Source: Nocardioides nitrophenolicus (lineage in GTDB: Bacteria > Actinomycetota > Actinomycetes > Propionibacteriales > Nocardioidaceae). From it: a DNA stretch of 64,000 nucleotides. Location of the stretch: assembly GCF_016907515.1 (NCBI RefSeq), contig NZ_JAFBBY010000001.1, forward strand, positions 620,001 through 684,000, written 5' to 3'. Of the stretch, positions 1 through 7,498 are shown in pieces. How positions within the stretch are numbered: the stretch's first letter is position 1; each line of letters begins with the position of its first letter. The position numbers and the translations under genes are program-made. The notes under the pieces were generated by a model. It was not told the origin of the DNA. It saw nothing but the letters and a program-made list of their open reading frames with translations, and did not search any database.

Positions 1-893
1 CCCGGGAGCGCACACTGTCGATCCACAGCATCGTCACCACGCCGCGCGAGGCTTTCTACTGGCTCGCGGTCCTGGTCACCTTCGCCCTCGGCACCGCCAC
101 CGGCGACTGGACCCTCGAGCTCACGGGCTGGGGTCCCGGTCGCTCCGTGCTGCTGCCACTGGGCCTGATCGCCGCGGTCACGGCGCTGTGGCGCTTCGGG
201 GCGAACCCGGTGCTGGCCTTCTGGGTCGCCTACATCCTGACCCGCCCCCTGGGCGCCAACATCGGCGACTGGCTCGCCTCGCCCAAGTCGGAGCAGGGCC
301 TGGGGCTCGGCACCTTCGGCACCAGCGCGGTGTTCCTCGGCACCATCCTGGCCACGGTCGTGCTGCTCACGGTGACCCGCAGCGACGTGACCGAGCGCCG
401 GGCGCACGCCGCCGACGAGCCGTCGTACGACGCGGGACCGGCCCGCGAGCGGGTGGCCCTCGCCGGGTTCGGCGCCCTCGCCGCCCTGACCGTCGGCCTG
501 CTCGCCTACACCAACAGCCAGCCGCACGTCAGCGCGCTGGACGCCGAGGAGGGCAAGGCGCCGTCGTGCGCCGCCGGCGCGATCAGCGCCGGGGAGGCCC
601 ACACCCGCGCCGGTGCGGCGTTCCCGGCGACGAAGACGGCGAGCTACCGCACCATCGTCGAGGACACCCGCCAGCTGGTGGCGAGCGGCGACCAGAGCGG
701 CGCCGCGAAGCGGATCACCGACCTGGAGACGGCGTGGGACCAGGACCAGGCGGACCTGCAGCCGGCCGACTGCGCGACCTGGAACGTGCTCGACCACCAG
801 ATCGACGACGTGCTCACCTCGGTCCGGGCGAGCCGGCCCCAGGCCGGAGCCGAGAAGTCGGCGCTGGACACCCTCCTCACGACCCTGCCGTGA
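1..893 (+). CDS. COG4705-type membrane protein with C-terminal soluble domain (5' partial)
   Basis: The gene enters from the left edge; its reading frame is open from base 3 and ends with TGA at 891-893. The visible start (RERTLSIHSI, then a FYWLAVLVTFALGTATGD segment) matches the repeated two-helix units of COG4705 membrane proteins, which are annotated only as uncharacterised membrane-anchored proteins. Several hydrophobic segments follow, up to about base 510. The last 120 or so residues are polar, contain two Cys, are rich in Ala/Asp/Gln and are predicted helical, probably outside the membrane. The true start and N-terminal helices lie outside the window. No enzymatic function can be assigned; only the family is recognised, with moderate confidence. 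Confidence 0.7.
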   Translation, partial: RERTLSIHSIVTTPREAFYWLAVLVTFALGTATGDWTLELTGWGPGRSVLLPLGLIAAVTALWRFGANPVLAFWVAYILTRPLGANIGDWLASPKSEQGLGLGTFGTSAVFLGTILATVVLLTVTRSDVTERRAHAADEPSYDAGPARERVALAGFGALAALTVGLLAYTNSQPHVSALDAEEGKAPSCAAGAISAGEAHTRAGAAFPATKTASYRTIVEDTRQLVASGDQSGAAKRITDLETAWDQDQADLQPADCATWNVLDHQIDDVLTSVRASRPQAGAEKSALDTLLTTLP

Positions 894-918
894 CTCGGCC
901 GTGACGGGGATCACCGCA

Positions 919-939
919 CTCACAAGATGACCTTGTGAG
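919..939. other. 8-bp inverted repeat upstream of fprA
   Basis: CTCACAAG at 919-926 and CTTGTGAG at 932-939 form a perfect 8-bp inverted repeat with a 5-nt spacer. It lies between the end of the membrane protein and fprA. There is no T-run, so an operator is as likely as a terminator. A -10-like CAGACT at 981-986 sits 7 nt before the fprA ATG. Confidence 0.4.
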
Positions 940-993
940 CACCCAACCACAACCTCGTTCTGTGAGCCGGCGCCGCCGTCCAGACTCGTCAGC

Positions 994-2328
994 ATGACTC
1001 TTCGTGTTGCGATCGTGGGCGGCGGCCCCGCCGGCATCTACGCCGCCGACATCCTCACCAAGGCAGACGCCGACGTGTCCGTCGACATCCTCGAGCGGCT
1101 CCCCGCGCCCTTCGGCCTGGTCCGGTACGGCGTCGCGCCGGACCACCCGCGGATCAAGGAGATCATCAAGGCGCTGCAGCGGGTGATCGCGAAGCCGGAG
1201 GTCCGCTTCCTCGGCAACGTGGAGTACGGCGTCGACGTCAAGCTCGAGGACCTGCGCGAGTTCTACGACGCGGTCGTCGTCTCGACCGGCGCGATGGCCG
1301 ACCGCGACCTCGGCATCCCCGGCGAGGAGCACTCGTTCGGCGCCGCCGACTTCGTCTCGTGGTACGACGCCCACCCCGACGTGCCGCAGACCTGGCCGCT
1401 CGACGCCACCAGCGTCGCGGTCCTCGGCGTCGGCAACGTGGCGCTCGACGTGGCGCGGGTGCTGGCCAAGACCGGCGACGAGATGCTCGTCACCGACATC
1501 CCCGCCCACGTCCACGCGGGCCTGAAGGCCAAGACCGTCACCGACGTGCACGTCTTCGCGCGCCGCGGGCCGGCGTACGCCAAGTTCTCGCCGCTCGAGC
1601 TGCGCGAGCTCAACCACTCGCCCAACGTCGAGGTGATCGTGCACCCCGAGGGATTCGACGTGGACGAGCACGGCATGGCCCACATCGCCGAGCACAAGTC
1701 GCAGAAGATGGTGCTCAACACGCTGACCAGCTGGGTCGGCGCGGACCCGGTCGGCAAGCCGCACCGGATCCACCTGCACTTCGCCGAGGCGCCGGTCGAG
1801 ATCGTCGCGGACGCCGACGGCCGGGTCACCACCCTGCGCACCGAGCGCACCCACTCGCCCGGTGCCGACGGCCGGGTCGAGGGCACCGGCGAGGTGACCG
1901 ACTGGGAGGTCCAGCAGGTCTACCGCGCCATCGGCTACCGCAGCAGCGCCCTGCCCGGCCTGCCCTTCGACGAGCAGGCCGCCGTGATCCCCAACGACGG
2001 CGGCCGGGTGCTCGACCTCGACGGCGCCCCGATCCCAGGCACCTACGTCACCGGCTGGATCAAGCGCGGTCCGGTCGGGCTGATCGGCCACACCAAGAGC
2101 GATGCCGCCGAGACCGTCGGGCACCTGCTGGCCGAGACCCGGCCGACCGCGACCGCCCGGCGTACCGAGGACGTGGACGCGTACTTCGCCGAGCGCGAGG
2201 TCGAGGTCGTCACGCACACCTCGTGGGAGCGGCTGGACGCCCACGAGGTCGCGCTGGGCGAGGCGGAGGGCCGGGCCCGGGTGAAGGTCGCCACCCGCGC
2301 GGAGATGCTGGCCGCCGGGCGCGGCTGA
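994..2328 (+). CDS. fprA: Ferredoxin/flavodoxin-NADP+ reductase, FprA type
   Basis: This 444-residue flavoprotein transfers electrons between NADPH and ferredoxin, as known for mycobacterial FprA and adrenodoxin reductase. An FAD-binding GGGPAGIYAA motif is at residues 9-18, followed by the family segment PAPFGLVRYGVAPDHP near 38-52. The NADPH-binding Rossmann motif GVGNVALDVAR is at about 145-155, and the C-terminal family signature GWIKRGPVGLIGHTK is present. Length is close to that of M. tuberculosis FprA. The ATG at 994 has no clear Shine-Dalgarno sequence, but CAGACT at 981-986 is a good -10 hexamer 7 nt upstream, suggesting a leaderless mRNA. No operon partner is visible. The redox partner cannot be inferred from the context. 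Confidence 0.92.
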   Translation: MTLRVAIVGGGPAGIYAADILTKADADVSVDILERLPAPFGLVRYGVAPDHPRIKEIIKALQRVIAKPEVRFLGNVEYGVDVKLEDLREFYDAVVVSTGAMADRDLGIPGEEHSFGAADFVSWYDAHPDVPQTWPLDATSVAVLGVGNVALDVARVLAKTGDEMLVTDIPAHVHAGLKAKTVTDVHVFARRGPAYAKFSPLELRELNHSPNVEVIVHPEGFDVDEHGMAHIAEHKSQKMVLNTLTSWVGADPVGKPHRIHLHFAEAPVEIVADADGRVTTLRTERTHSPGADGRVEGTGEVTDWEVQQVYRAIGYRSSALPGLPFDEQAAVIPNDGGRVLDLDGAPIPGTYVTGWIKRGPVGLIGHTKSDAAETVGHLLAETRPTATARRTEDVDAYFAEREVEVVTHTSWERLDAHEVALGEAEGRARVKVATRAEMLAAGRG

Positions 2329-2403
2329 CCCTGTCACGGGACTGACACCCACCGCTGGGCCGGGCCACAGCGGCTGCACAGGGAGGGTGCGCAGCATCGG
2401 GGC

Positions 2404-3513
2404 ATGACCCGGAACCCCTTCGCCCTCGGTACCGCCGCCCTGCTGCTCGTCGCCACCGGCGCGGGCAGCGCCGCCGTCGCCTCGCACCTGGTGGCGACCG
2501 ACCCCGCGTCGACGACCAGTGCGGCGACGACCGAGGTCCCGACGCAGCCGGCCGTGCCCACGACGCCGTACGTCCGGCGGCAGTCGTACGTCCCGGAGAC
2601 GACCGGACAGGCCGCGACCGACGCCACGGCCGAGCAGTCGACCGGAATCGTGGAGATCTCCTCGACGCTCACCAACGGCACCGGCGCCGGCACCGGGCTG
2701 GTCCTCGACTCCGACGGCACGGTCGTCACCAACCACCACGTGGTCGAGGGCGCGACCTCGATCGAGGTCACCGTGGTCAGCACCGGGCGGACCTACGAGG
2801 CGCGGTACGTCGGTGCCAACCCCACCACCGACGTCGCCGTCCTGCAGCTCGAGGACGCGAGCGGGCTCACCCCGGTCGACCTGTCCGACACCCCGGCGGC
2901 CGTCGGCGACGAGATCACGGCGGTCGGCGACGCCGGCGGCGACGGCGGCTCGCTGACCGCCTCCCCCGGCACGGTCTCCGCACTGCACGACGACATCACC
3001 GTCGAGAGCACCGACGGCTCCGGCGGCACCGCACTCACCGACCTGATCCGAATGGACGCCTATGTCGTCCCCGGCGACTCCGGCGGCGCGGTCCTGGACG
3101 CCGACGGCGACGTGGTCGGGATGAACGTCGCCGCGTCCAGCGGGAGCGGCCAGGTGACCGGCTACGCGATCCCGATCGCCACCGTGGAGCAGGTCGTCGC
3201 GCAGATCGAGGCCGGCGACGAGGGCAACGGCGTCGAGCTCGGGTACGACGGCTACCTCGGGGTCGCGCTCGACCCCTCGGCCACCGCTCCCCTCGTCGTC
3301 GAGGTGACCGAAGGCAGCGCCGCGGCGCGCGCGGGCATCGCCGCCGGCGACACCGTCACGAAGGTCGACGGCACCGCGGTCGGCACGACCGAGGAGCTGC
3401 GTGCCGCGATCGCCGGACACGACGCCGGTGCCCGCGTCACCGTCACCTGGACCACCACCGCGGGCGGCACCGAGTCCGCCACGGTCACCCTGGGTGAGGC
3501 GCCGATCTCCTGA
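2404..3513 (+). CDS. HtrA/DegP-like secreted serine protease with PDZ domain
   Basis: The 369-residue protein has an N-terminal hydrophobic segment (about 8-28) that works as a signal or membrane anchor, then a Thr/Pro-rich linker. The trypsin-like domain shows the triad His112 (TNHHVVEG), Asp143 (TTDVAVLQL) and Ser226 (PGDSGG). A PDZ domain covers about 245-350. Proteins of this build degrade or refold damaged extracytoplasmic proteins and some are signalling proteases. CAGCAT at 2392-2397 is a candidate -10 exactly 6 nt before the ATG, so the mRNA may be leaderless. It stands alone between fprA and a 2-hydroxyacid dehydrogenase gene. The substrate is unknown. Confidence 0.88.
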   Translation: MTRNPFALGTAALLLVATGAGSAAVASHLVATDPASTTSAATTEVPTQPAVPTTPYVRRQSYVPETTGQAATDATAEQSTGIVEISSTLTNGTGAGTGLVLDSDGTVVTNHHVVEGATSIEVTVVSTGRTYEARYVGANPTTDVAVLQLEDASGLTPVDLSDTPAAVGDEITAVGDAGGDGGSLTASPGTVSALHDDITVESTDGSGGTALTDLIRMDAYVVPGDSGGAVLDADGDVVGMNVAASSGSGQVTGYAIPIATVEQVVAQIEAGDEGNGVELGYDGYLGVALDPSATAPLVVEVTEGSAAARAGIAAGDTVTKVDGTAVGTTEELRAAIAGHDAGARVTVTWTTTAGGTESATVTLGEAPIS

Positions 3514-3535
3514 GCGGGGCCTCTATGTTGGACGG

Positions 3536-4468
3536 GTGAGCCGACCCACGATCCTCCGCGTACCCCCGCTCAGCCCACAGCTCAACGACGCCGTCGGGGA
3601 GCAGTACGACGCCGTCGACCCCGACGACCTCCCCGCCCGCGCCGACGACGTGGTCGGCATCGTGTGCACCAACACCGGCCGGGTCGGCAGCGACCTCATC
3701 GACGCGCTGCCCAACCTGGGCGTGATCGCCAACCACGGCGTCGGCTACGACAACATCGACGTTCCGGTGGCGCTGGCGCGCGGGATCGCGGTCAGCAACA
3801 CCCCCGAGGTGCTCGACGACGCGGTCGCGGAGACCGCGATCGCGTTGCTGCTCGGCGTCCGCCGCGAGCTGGTCGCCGCCGACCGGTTCGTCCGCGCGGG
3901 CCGCTGGACGGCGGGGGCCTACCCGCTCACCGCGCAGGTGGCCGGCAGCCGGGTGGGCATCATCGGGCTGGGCCGGATCGGGCGGGCCGTGGCGACCCGG
4001 CTGGAGGCGCTGGGCTGCGAGGTGAGCTATCACAACCGGCGCCAGGTCCCCGACGTCGCCTATCCGTACGCCGCCTCCGCGGTCGAGCTGGCCGCGGCCG
4101 TGGACAGCCTGGTCGTCGTCGTACCGGGCGGCGCGGCGACGGACGGGCTGGTCGACCGGGCCGTGCTCGACGCGCTCGGCCCCGACGGGGTGCTGGTCAA
4201 CATCGCCCGCGGCTCGGTCGTGGACCAGCCCGCGCTCGTCGCCGCCCTCCAGGAGGGCCGACTGGGCGGCGCGGGACTCGACGTCTACGCCGACGAGCCG
4301 AACGTGCCCGCCGAGCTGGTCGCCCTCGACACCGTGGTGCTGCTCCCCCACGTGGGCTCCGGCACCCACGTCACCCGGGCCGCGATGCGCGAGCTGACGC
4401 TGCGCAATCTCGCGTCCTGGCTGGCCGACCGCACCCTGCACACCCCGATCCCCGAGATGGAGGCCTGA
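3536..4468 (+). CDS. D-isomer-specific 2-hydroxyacid dehydrogenase
   Basis: The 310-residue protein has the NAD(P)-dependent D-2-hydroxyacid dehydrogenase fold: a catalytic domain split by a Rossmann domain with GLGRIGRAVATR near residue 143. The catalytic triad is visible as Arg in NIARGS, Glu in DEPNVP and His in LPHVGS. The segment HGVGYDNIDV is typical of the glyoxylate/hydroxypyruvate reductase branch. A GTG start at 3536 is chosen because TATGTT at 3524-3529 is a -10 hexamer placed 6 nt before it (leaderless), and upstream codons overlap the protease gene. It is translationally coupled (ATGA) to the downstream SDR gene, suggesting a common small-molecule pathway. The substrate is not determinable. 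Confidence 0.88.
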   Translation: MSRPTILRVPPLSPQLNDAVGEQYDAVDPDDLPARADDVVGIVCTNTGRVGSDLIDALPNLGVIANHGVGYDNIDVPVALARGIAVSNTPEVLDDAVAETAIALLLGVRRELVAADRFVRAGRWTAGAYPLTAQVAGSRVGIIGLGRIGRAVATRLEALGCEVSYHNRRQVPDVAYPYAASAVELAAAVDSLVVVVPGGAATDGLVDRAVLDALGPDGVLVNIARGSVVDQPALVAALQEGRLGGAGLDVYADEPNVPAELVALDTVVLLPHVGSGTHVTRAAMRELTLRNLASWLADRTLHTPIPEMEA

Positions 4469-5211
4469 TGGACCTCGGACTGGCCGGCAGCGCGGCCCTC
4501 GTCACCGGCGGCAACCGCGGCATCGGCCGCGCGACCGCGACCGCCCTGGCGCGCGAGGGCGCGCGGGTGGTCCTGCTCGGGCGCGACACCGCCACCCTCG
4601 CCGCGGCGGCCGCCGAGATCGGCGCGGCCGGTCACGTCGCGGCCGACACCACCGACGACGCGGCCGTGGTCGCCGCGGTCGACGAGGCGGCGCGGCTGCT
4701 CGGCGGCCTCGACGTACTGGTCAACTGCGCGGCCCCGCGGGCGACCCGCGCCGCGGCCCCCGGCCTGGCCGGGCTCGACGACGCCGACTTCCTGCGCAAT
4801 GTCGACACCAAGGCGCTCGGCTACCTCCGCGTCGCGCGGGCCGCGGCGCCGTACCTGCGCCGCCAGGGTGGGGCGATCGTCAACATCAGCGGGATGAACG
4901 CCCGCTCCACCGGCAACATCGCCGGCTCGGTGCGCAACATCGCGGTCGTCGCGCTCAGCAAGAACCTCGCCGACGAGCTGGGGCCCGCCGGCATCTCCGT
5001 GAGCTGCGTGCATCCCGGGCTGACCGTGACCGAGCGCACCGACGGCGACCCGGAGTACGCCGCCGTGGCCTCGACGAACGCGCTCGGTCGTCCGATCACC
5101 GCCGCCGAGGTGGCCGACGTGGTCACCTTCCTGGCATCCCCGCGCGGCCGGGCGGCCAATGGTGCGGTGATCACCGTCGACGGCGGGCGCCCCGGGCCGG
5201 TCTGGGCCTGA
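4468..5211 (+). CDS. Atypical short-chain dehydrogenase/reductase lacking YxxxK
   Basis: The 247-residue protein has a classical SDR Rossmann start (TGGNRGIG, residues 13-20), the NAG-like motif as NCA, a conserved NIS strand and a C-terminal VDGG segment. Where SDRs carry catalytic Tyr-x-x-x-Lys, aligned on the following ALSKNLADEL helix, this protein has Gly-Ser-Val-Arg-Asn; no Tyr or Lys is found at the expected positions. It therefore cannot use the standard SDR mechanism. Similar GxxxN-type SDRs exist in actinobacteria as far as I recall, so it may be a subfamily with its own chemistry rather than a dead gene. The start ATG overlaps the stop of the preceding dehydrogenase by 1 bp. Confidence 0.85.
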   Translation: MDLGLAGSAALVTGGNRGIGRATATALAREGARVVLLGRDTATLAAAAAEIGAAGHVAADTTDDAAVVAAVDEAARLLGGLDVLVNCAAPRATRAAAPGLAGLDDADFLRNVDTKALGYLRVARAAAPYLRRQGGAIVNISGMNARSTGNIAGSVRNIAVVALSKNLADELGPAGISVSCVHPGLTVTERTDGDPEYAAVASTNALGRPITAAEVADVVTFLASPRGRAANGAVITVDGGRPGPVWA

Positions 5212-5227
5212 GCCTGGCCGAGCCGGG

Positions 5228-5593
5228 TCAGTAGCTGAACGAGGTCGCGCCCTCCTCGCCGATCCACTCCCACATCGGAACCGTGCCGCCGAGCTCGGCG
5301 CCCTCGATCAGCTGCCCCGGGTCCAACGCCTTGGCGTTGAAGCACAGGGGGCAGACCAGGTAGCTCCCGCCCGCCGCGCGATAGCGCTCCAGCAGCTCCG
5401 GCAGGGAGGGGCAGCCCTCGCAGGCGCGGCCGGTGGCGACCCCCGGCACGGCCAGCCGCACCGCCTCCTTGGTCAGGAAGATCAGGGTCGGGCGCCCGTG
5501 CTCGGCCGCGCCCAGCGCGACCAGGAAGGCCACCGTCACCCGCTCGGGGTCCTCCATCCCGGTGGCCAGGCTGACCACTGCCTTGTTCGACAT
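5228..5593 (-). CDS. DsrE/DsrF-like sulfur-relay family protein
   Basis: The 121-residue protein begins MSNKAVVSLATGMEDPERV and resembles the DsrE/peroxiredoxin-like family, small alpha/beta proteins often involved in persulfide transfer. Four Cys are arranged as two CxxC pairs: Cys58/Cys61 (ACEGC) and Cys81/Cys84 (CPLC), which could bind a metal or sulfane sulfur. The ATG at 5593 is preceded by a strong purine-rich ribosome site (GAGAGGAGA). It converges on the SDR gene and lies downstream of an alpha/beta-hydrolase-LuxR fusion on the same strand, which may control it. The exact reaction is unknown. Confidence 0.75.
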   Translation of the reverse strand: MSNKAVVSLATGMEDPERVTVAFLVALGAAEHGRPTLIFLTKEAVRLAVPGVATGRACEGCPSLPELLERYRAAGGSYLVCPLCFNAKALDPGQLIEGAELGGTVPMWEWIGEEGATSFSY

Positions 5594-5706
5594 CGTCGTC
5601 TCCTCTCGTCGGGAGTACGACGCTAGGAATCCGGCGTACCTGCGGGCATCGGTGCCGACGCGCAACCACGGGCCCCGGCCGCGCCCGGCGCGTACGCGTC
5701 GGCGCG

Positions 5707-6765
5707 TCAGGGACGCGGGTCGATCCCGAGCACCCGGCACACCGCGGCGGCGCGGGCGGTCCGTCCCGAGAGGCCGAGTTTGAGATAGACGTTCTGGAAG
5801 TGCCGCTCGACGGTGCGCACGCTGAGCGTCAGCCGCTCGGCGATGGCGGCGTTGTCGAGCCCCTCGGCGGCGAGCAGGAGCAGCTCGCGCTCCCGCGCGG
5901 ACAGCTGGCCGACCGGTACGACGGCCCGGTCGGCGGCGAGGAAGCCCGCCAGCTCGGCGCGGAACACCTGCCACGCCGGCTCGTCGGCGAGCAGCACGTG
6001 GTTGCGCGAGTCGAGCAGCACCAGCCGGGCGTCGGGGATGGCGGTGGCCAACCGCGGTCCCCACCCGGGCGCCACCCGGTCGCCCTCCGCGTGCAGGACC
6101 AGCGTGGGGGCGGCGAGCGCGGGCAGCAGCTCCCGCACGTCGACGGCGTGCCGGGCGACCCGGCTGCAGACGGCGTTCTCGGTGTTGGTCGACGTGCGCT
6201 GCAGCTCGTCCATCCAGGTCATCTGCTGTTCGGTGGCGTCGGGGATGAAGGCGTGGGTGAAGACCCGGCGGAACAGCGGGTCCGGCCGGGCCCAGCCGGC
6301 CCGGATCATGGCCAGGAATGCCTGCTCCGCGGCCTCGTCCTCCTGCTCGAGGCCCCCGCCGGCCATGGCGCCGTACAGGACCAACCGGCTGACCCGCTCC
6401 GGGTGGGCGTGCGCGTAGGCGATCGCGACGGGGGCGCCGCCGGACATCCCCAGCACCGCGAACCTCTCGAGGCCTGCCGCCTCGACCAGCGTCTCGAGGT
6501 CGGCCAGCCGGCGCTCCAGGGAGAAGTCGCGGACCTCCCACTCCGAGAGCCCGAACCCGCGCTCGTCGTAGCGCACCACGGTGGCGAGCTCGCCGAGGTC
6601 GTCGAGGAAGTGCCGCCAGACCGGGCTGTGCCAGTCGTGCTGGAGGTGGCTGAGCCAGCACGAGACGATGAGCAGCGGCGGGCCGGAGCCGTGGCGCGCC
6701 CAGGCGATCCGCACGCCGTCGTCGGCGCGGCAGAAGCGGACCTCCTGGGTCACGGCACTCGCCAC
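5707..6765 (-). CDS. Alpha/beta hydrolase fused to a LuxR-type DNA-binding domain
   Basis: The 352-residue protein combines an N-terminal alpha/beta-hydrolase domain (about 1-280) with a C-terminal LuxR/GerE helix-turn-helix (about 287-350, LSARERELL...TVERHFQNVYLKLGL). Hydrolase residues are intact: nucleophile Ser108 in GMSGG, acid Asp229 and His256 in RNHVLL. The layout suggests that binding or cleavage of a small ester or lactone-like ligand controls transcription, but the ligand is unknown. TACGCT at 6777-6772 on this strand is a -10 placed 6 nt before the GTG start, indicating a leaderless mRNA. It lies 113 bp upstream of the DsrE-like gene, a likely target. Confidence 0.85.
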   Translation of the reverse strand: MASAVTQEVRFCRADDGVRIAWARHGSGPPLLIVSCWLSHLQHDWHSPVWRHFLDDLGELATVVRYDERGFGLSEWEVRDFSLERRLADLETLVEAAGLERFAVLGMSGGAPVAIAYAHAHPERVSRLVLYGAMAGGGLEQEDEAAEQAFLAMIRAGWARPDPLFRRVFTHAFIPDATEQQMTWMDELQRTSTNTENAVCSRVARHAVDVRELLPALAAPTLVLHAEGDRVAPGWGPRLATAIPDARLVLLDSRNHVLLADEPAWQVFRAELAGFLAADRAVVPVGQLSARERELLLLAAEGLDNAAIAERLTLSVRTVERHFQNVYLKLGLSGRTARAAAVCRVLGIDPRP

Positions 6766-6783
6766 GACAGGAGCGTACGCCCG

Positions 6784-7416
6784 TCAGGTGCCGGCCAGGC
6801 CCGCTTCGACGACGTCGATCGCCCCGGCCGCGGCCGCCAGCAGCCGCTTCGCCAGTCGCGCGTCGACGCGGCCCTCGGCGGCGGCCCGCTGCACCTCGCG
6901 GGTCATCCCGCGGGTGGTGCCGACGAGGGCGGAGGCGACCGTCCAGGCGCGGAGGTCGTCGCGCAGGTCGTCGCCGAGCTCGGCGACGAGCAGGTCGTGG
7001 AGGGCGGCGGTCGCGCGGTCGGCCTCCAGTCGCTCGCGGGCCTGGAGGCTGGGACTGTCCTGGACGATCCGGGCGATTCGGGACAGGCCGGCCAGGACCG
7101 GGGACGCCGGGTCGGCGAGCACGCCGCGCGGCTGGACGACGTAGTCGCGGAAGGCGCTGATCACCCGCTGGCCGGCGGGCCGGTCCCGGACCGCCGCGAG
7201 CAGGTGCTCGTGGAACGCGGCCATCCCGTCGTAGATCAGGTCCTCCTTGGCCGGGAAGTAGTTGAAGACCGTGGCGGTCGAGACATCCGCCGCGGCGGCG
7301 ATGTCGGCGACCGGGACCTGCTCGAAGCCGCGCTCGGCGAACAGCTCGATCGCGGCGTCGGTGATCCGCTGTCGCGTCTCCTGCTTCTTGCGCTCGCGCA
7401 GTCCCAGTTCGGCCAT
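6784..7416 (-). CDS. TetR-family transcriptional repressor
   Basis: The 210-residue protein has the TetR N-terminal helix-turn-helix (RQRITDAAIELFAERGFEQ through VSTATVFNYFPAKEDL, residues 15-62) and a variable ligand-binding helical C-terminus. It is divergent from an MFS efflux gene, the usual arrangement for a repressor that releases the pump gene when a toxic compound binds. TAGGCT on the minus strand at 7428-7423 is a -10 6 nt before the ATG, so the mRNA is probably leaderless. An AT-rich dyad in the shared intergenic region is the probable operator. The inducer is unknown. Confidence 0.9.
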   Translation of the reverse strand: MAELGLRERKKQETRQRITDAAIELFAERGFEQVPVADIAAAADVSTATVFNYFPAKEDLIYDGMAAFHEHLLAAVRDRPAGQRVISAFRDYVVQPRGVLADPASPVLAGLSRIARIVQDSPSLQARERLEADRATAALHDLLVAELGDDLRDDLRAWTVASALVGTTRGMTREVQRAAAEGRVDARLAKRLLAAAAGAIDVVEAGLAGT

Positions 7417-7447
7417 GGCGGCAGCCTAGCTTGACTTCGGCTCACTC

Positions 7448-7474
7448 CAAATTTAGAGTCGCTATAAAATTTTG
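7448..7474. promoter_or_regulatory. AT-rich dyad, probable TetR operator and MFS promoter
   Basis: A 27-bp imperfect dyad begins CAAATTT and ends ATTTTG; its outer arms match and its centre is less symmetrical. It is strikingly AT-rich for this genome and lies between the divergent TetR and MFS genes. TATAAAAT at 7463-7470 inside it is a good -10 for the MFS gene, so repressor binding here would block that promoter. This is inferred from position and symmetry. Confidence 0.6.
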
Positions 7475-7498
7475 CTCACACCAAGAAAAGAGCCCGCC

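Noticed and set aside
877..3420. Very long antisense reading frames, such as 877-3420 minus, 7666-11724 plus and 22525-27846 minus.
   Set aside because: They run opposite or out of frame to clear protein families and have the Arg/Pro/Gly-rich low-complexity look of shadow frames in 72% GC DNA.
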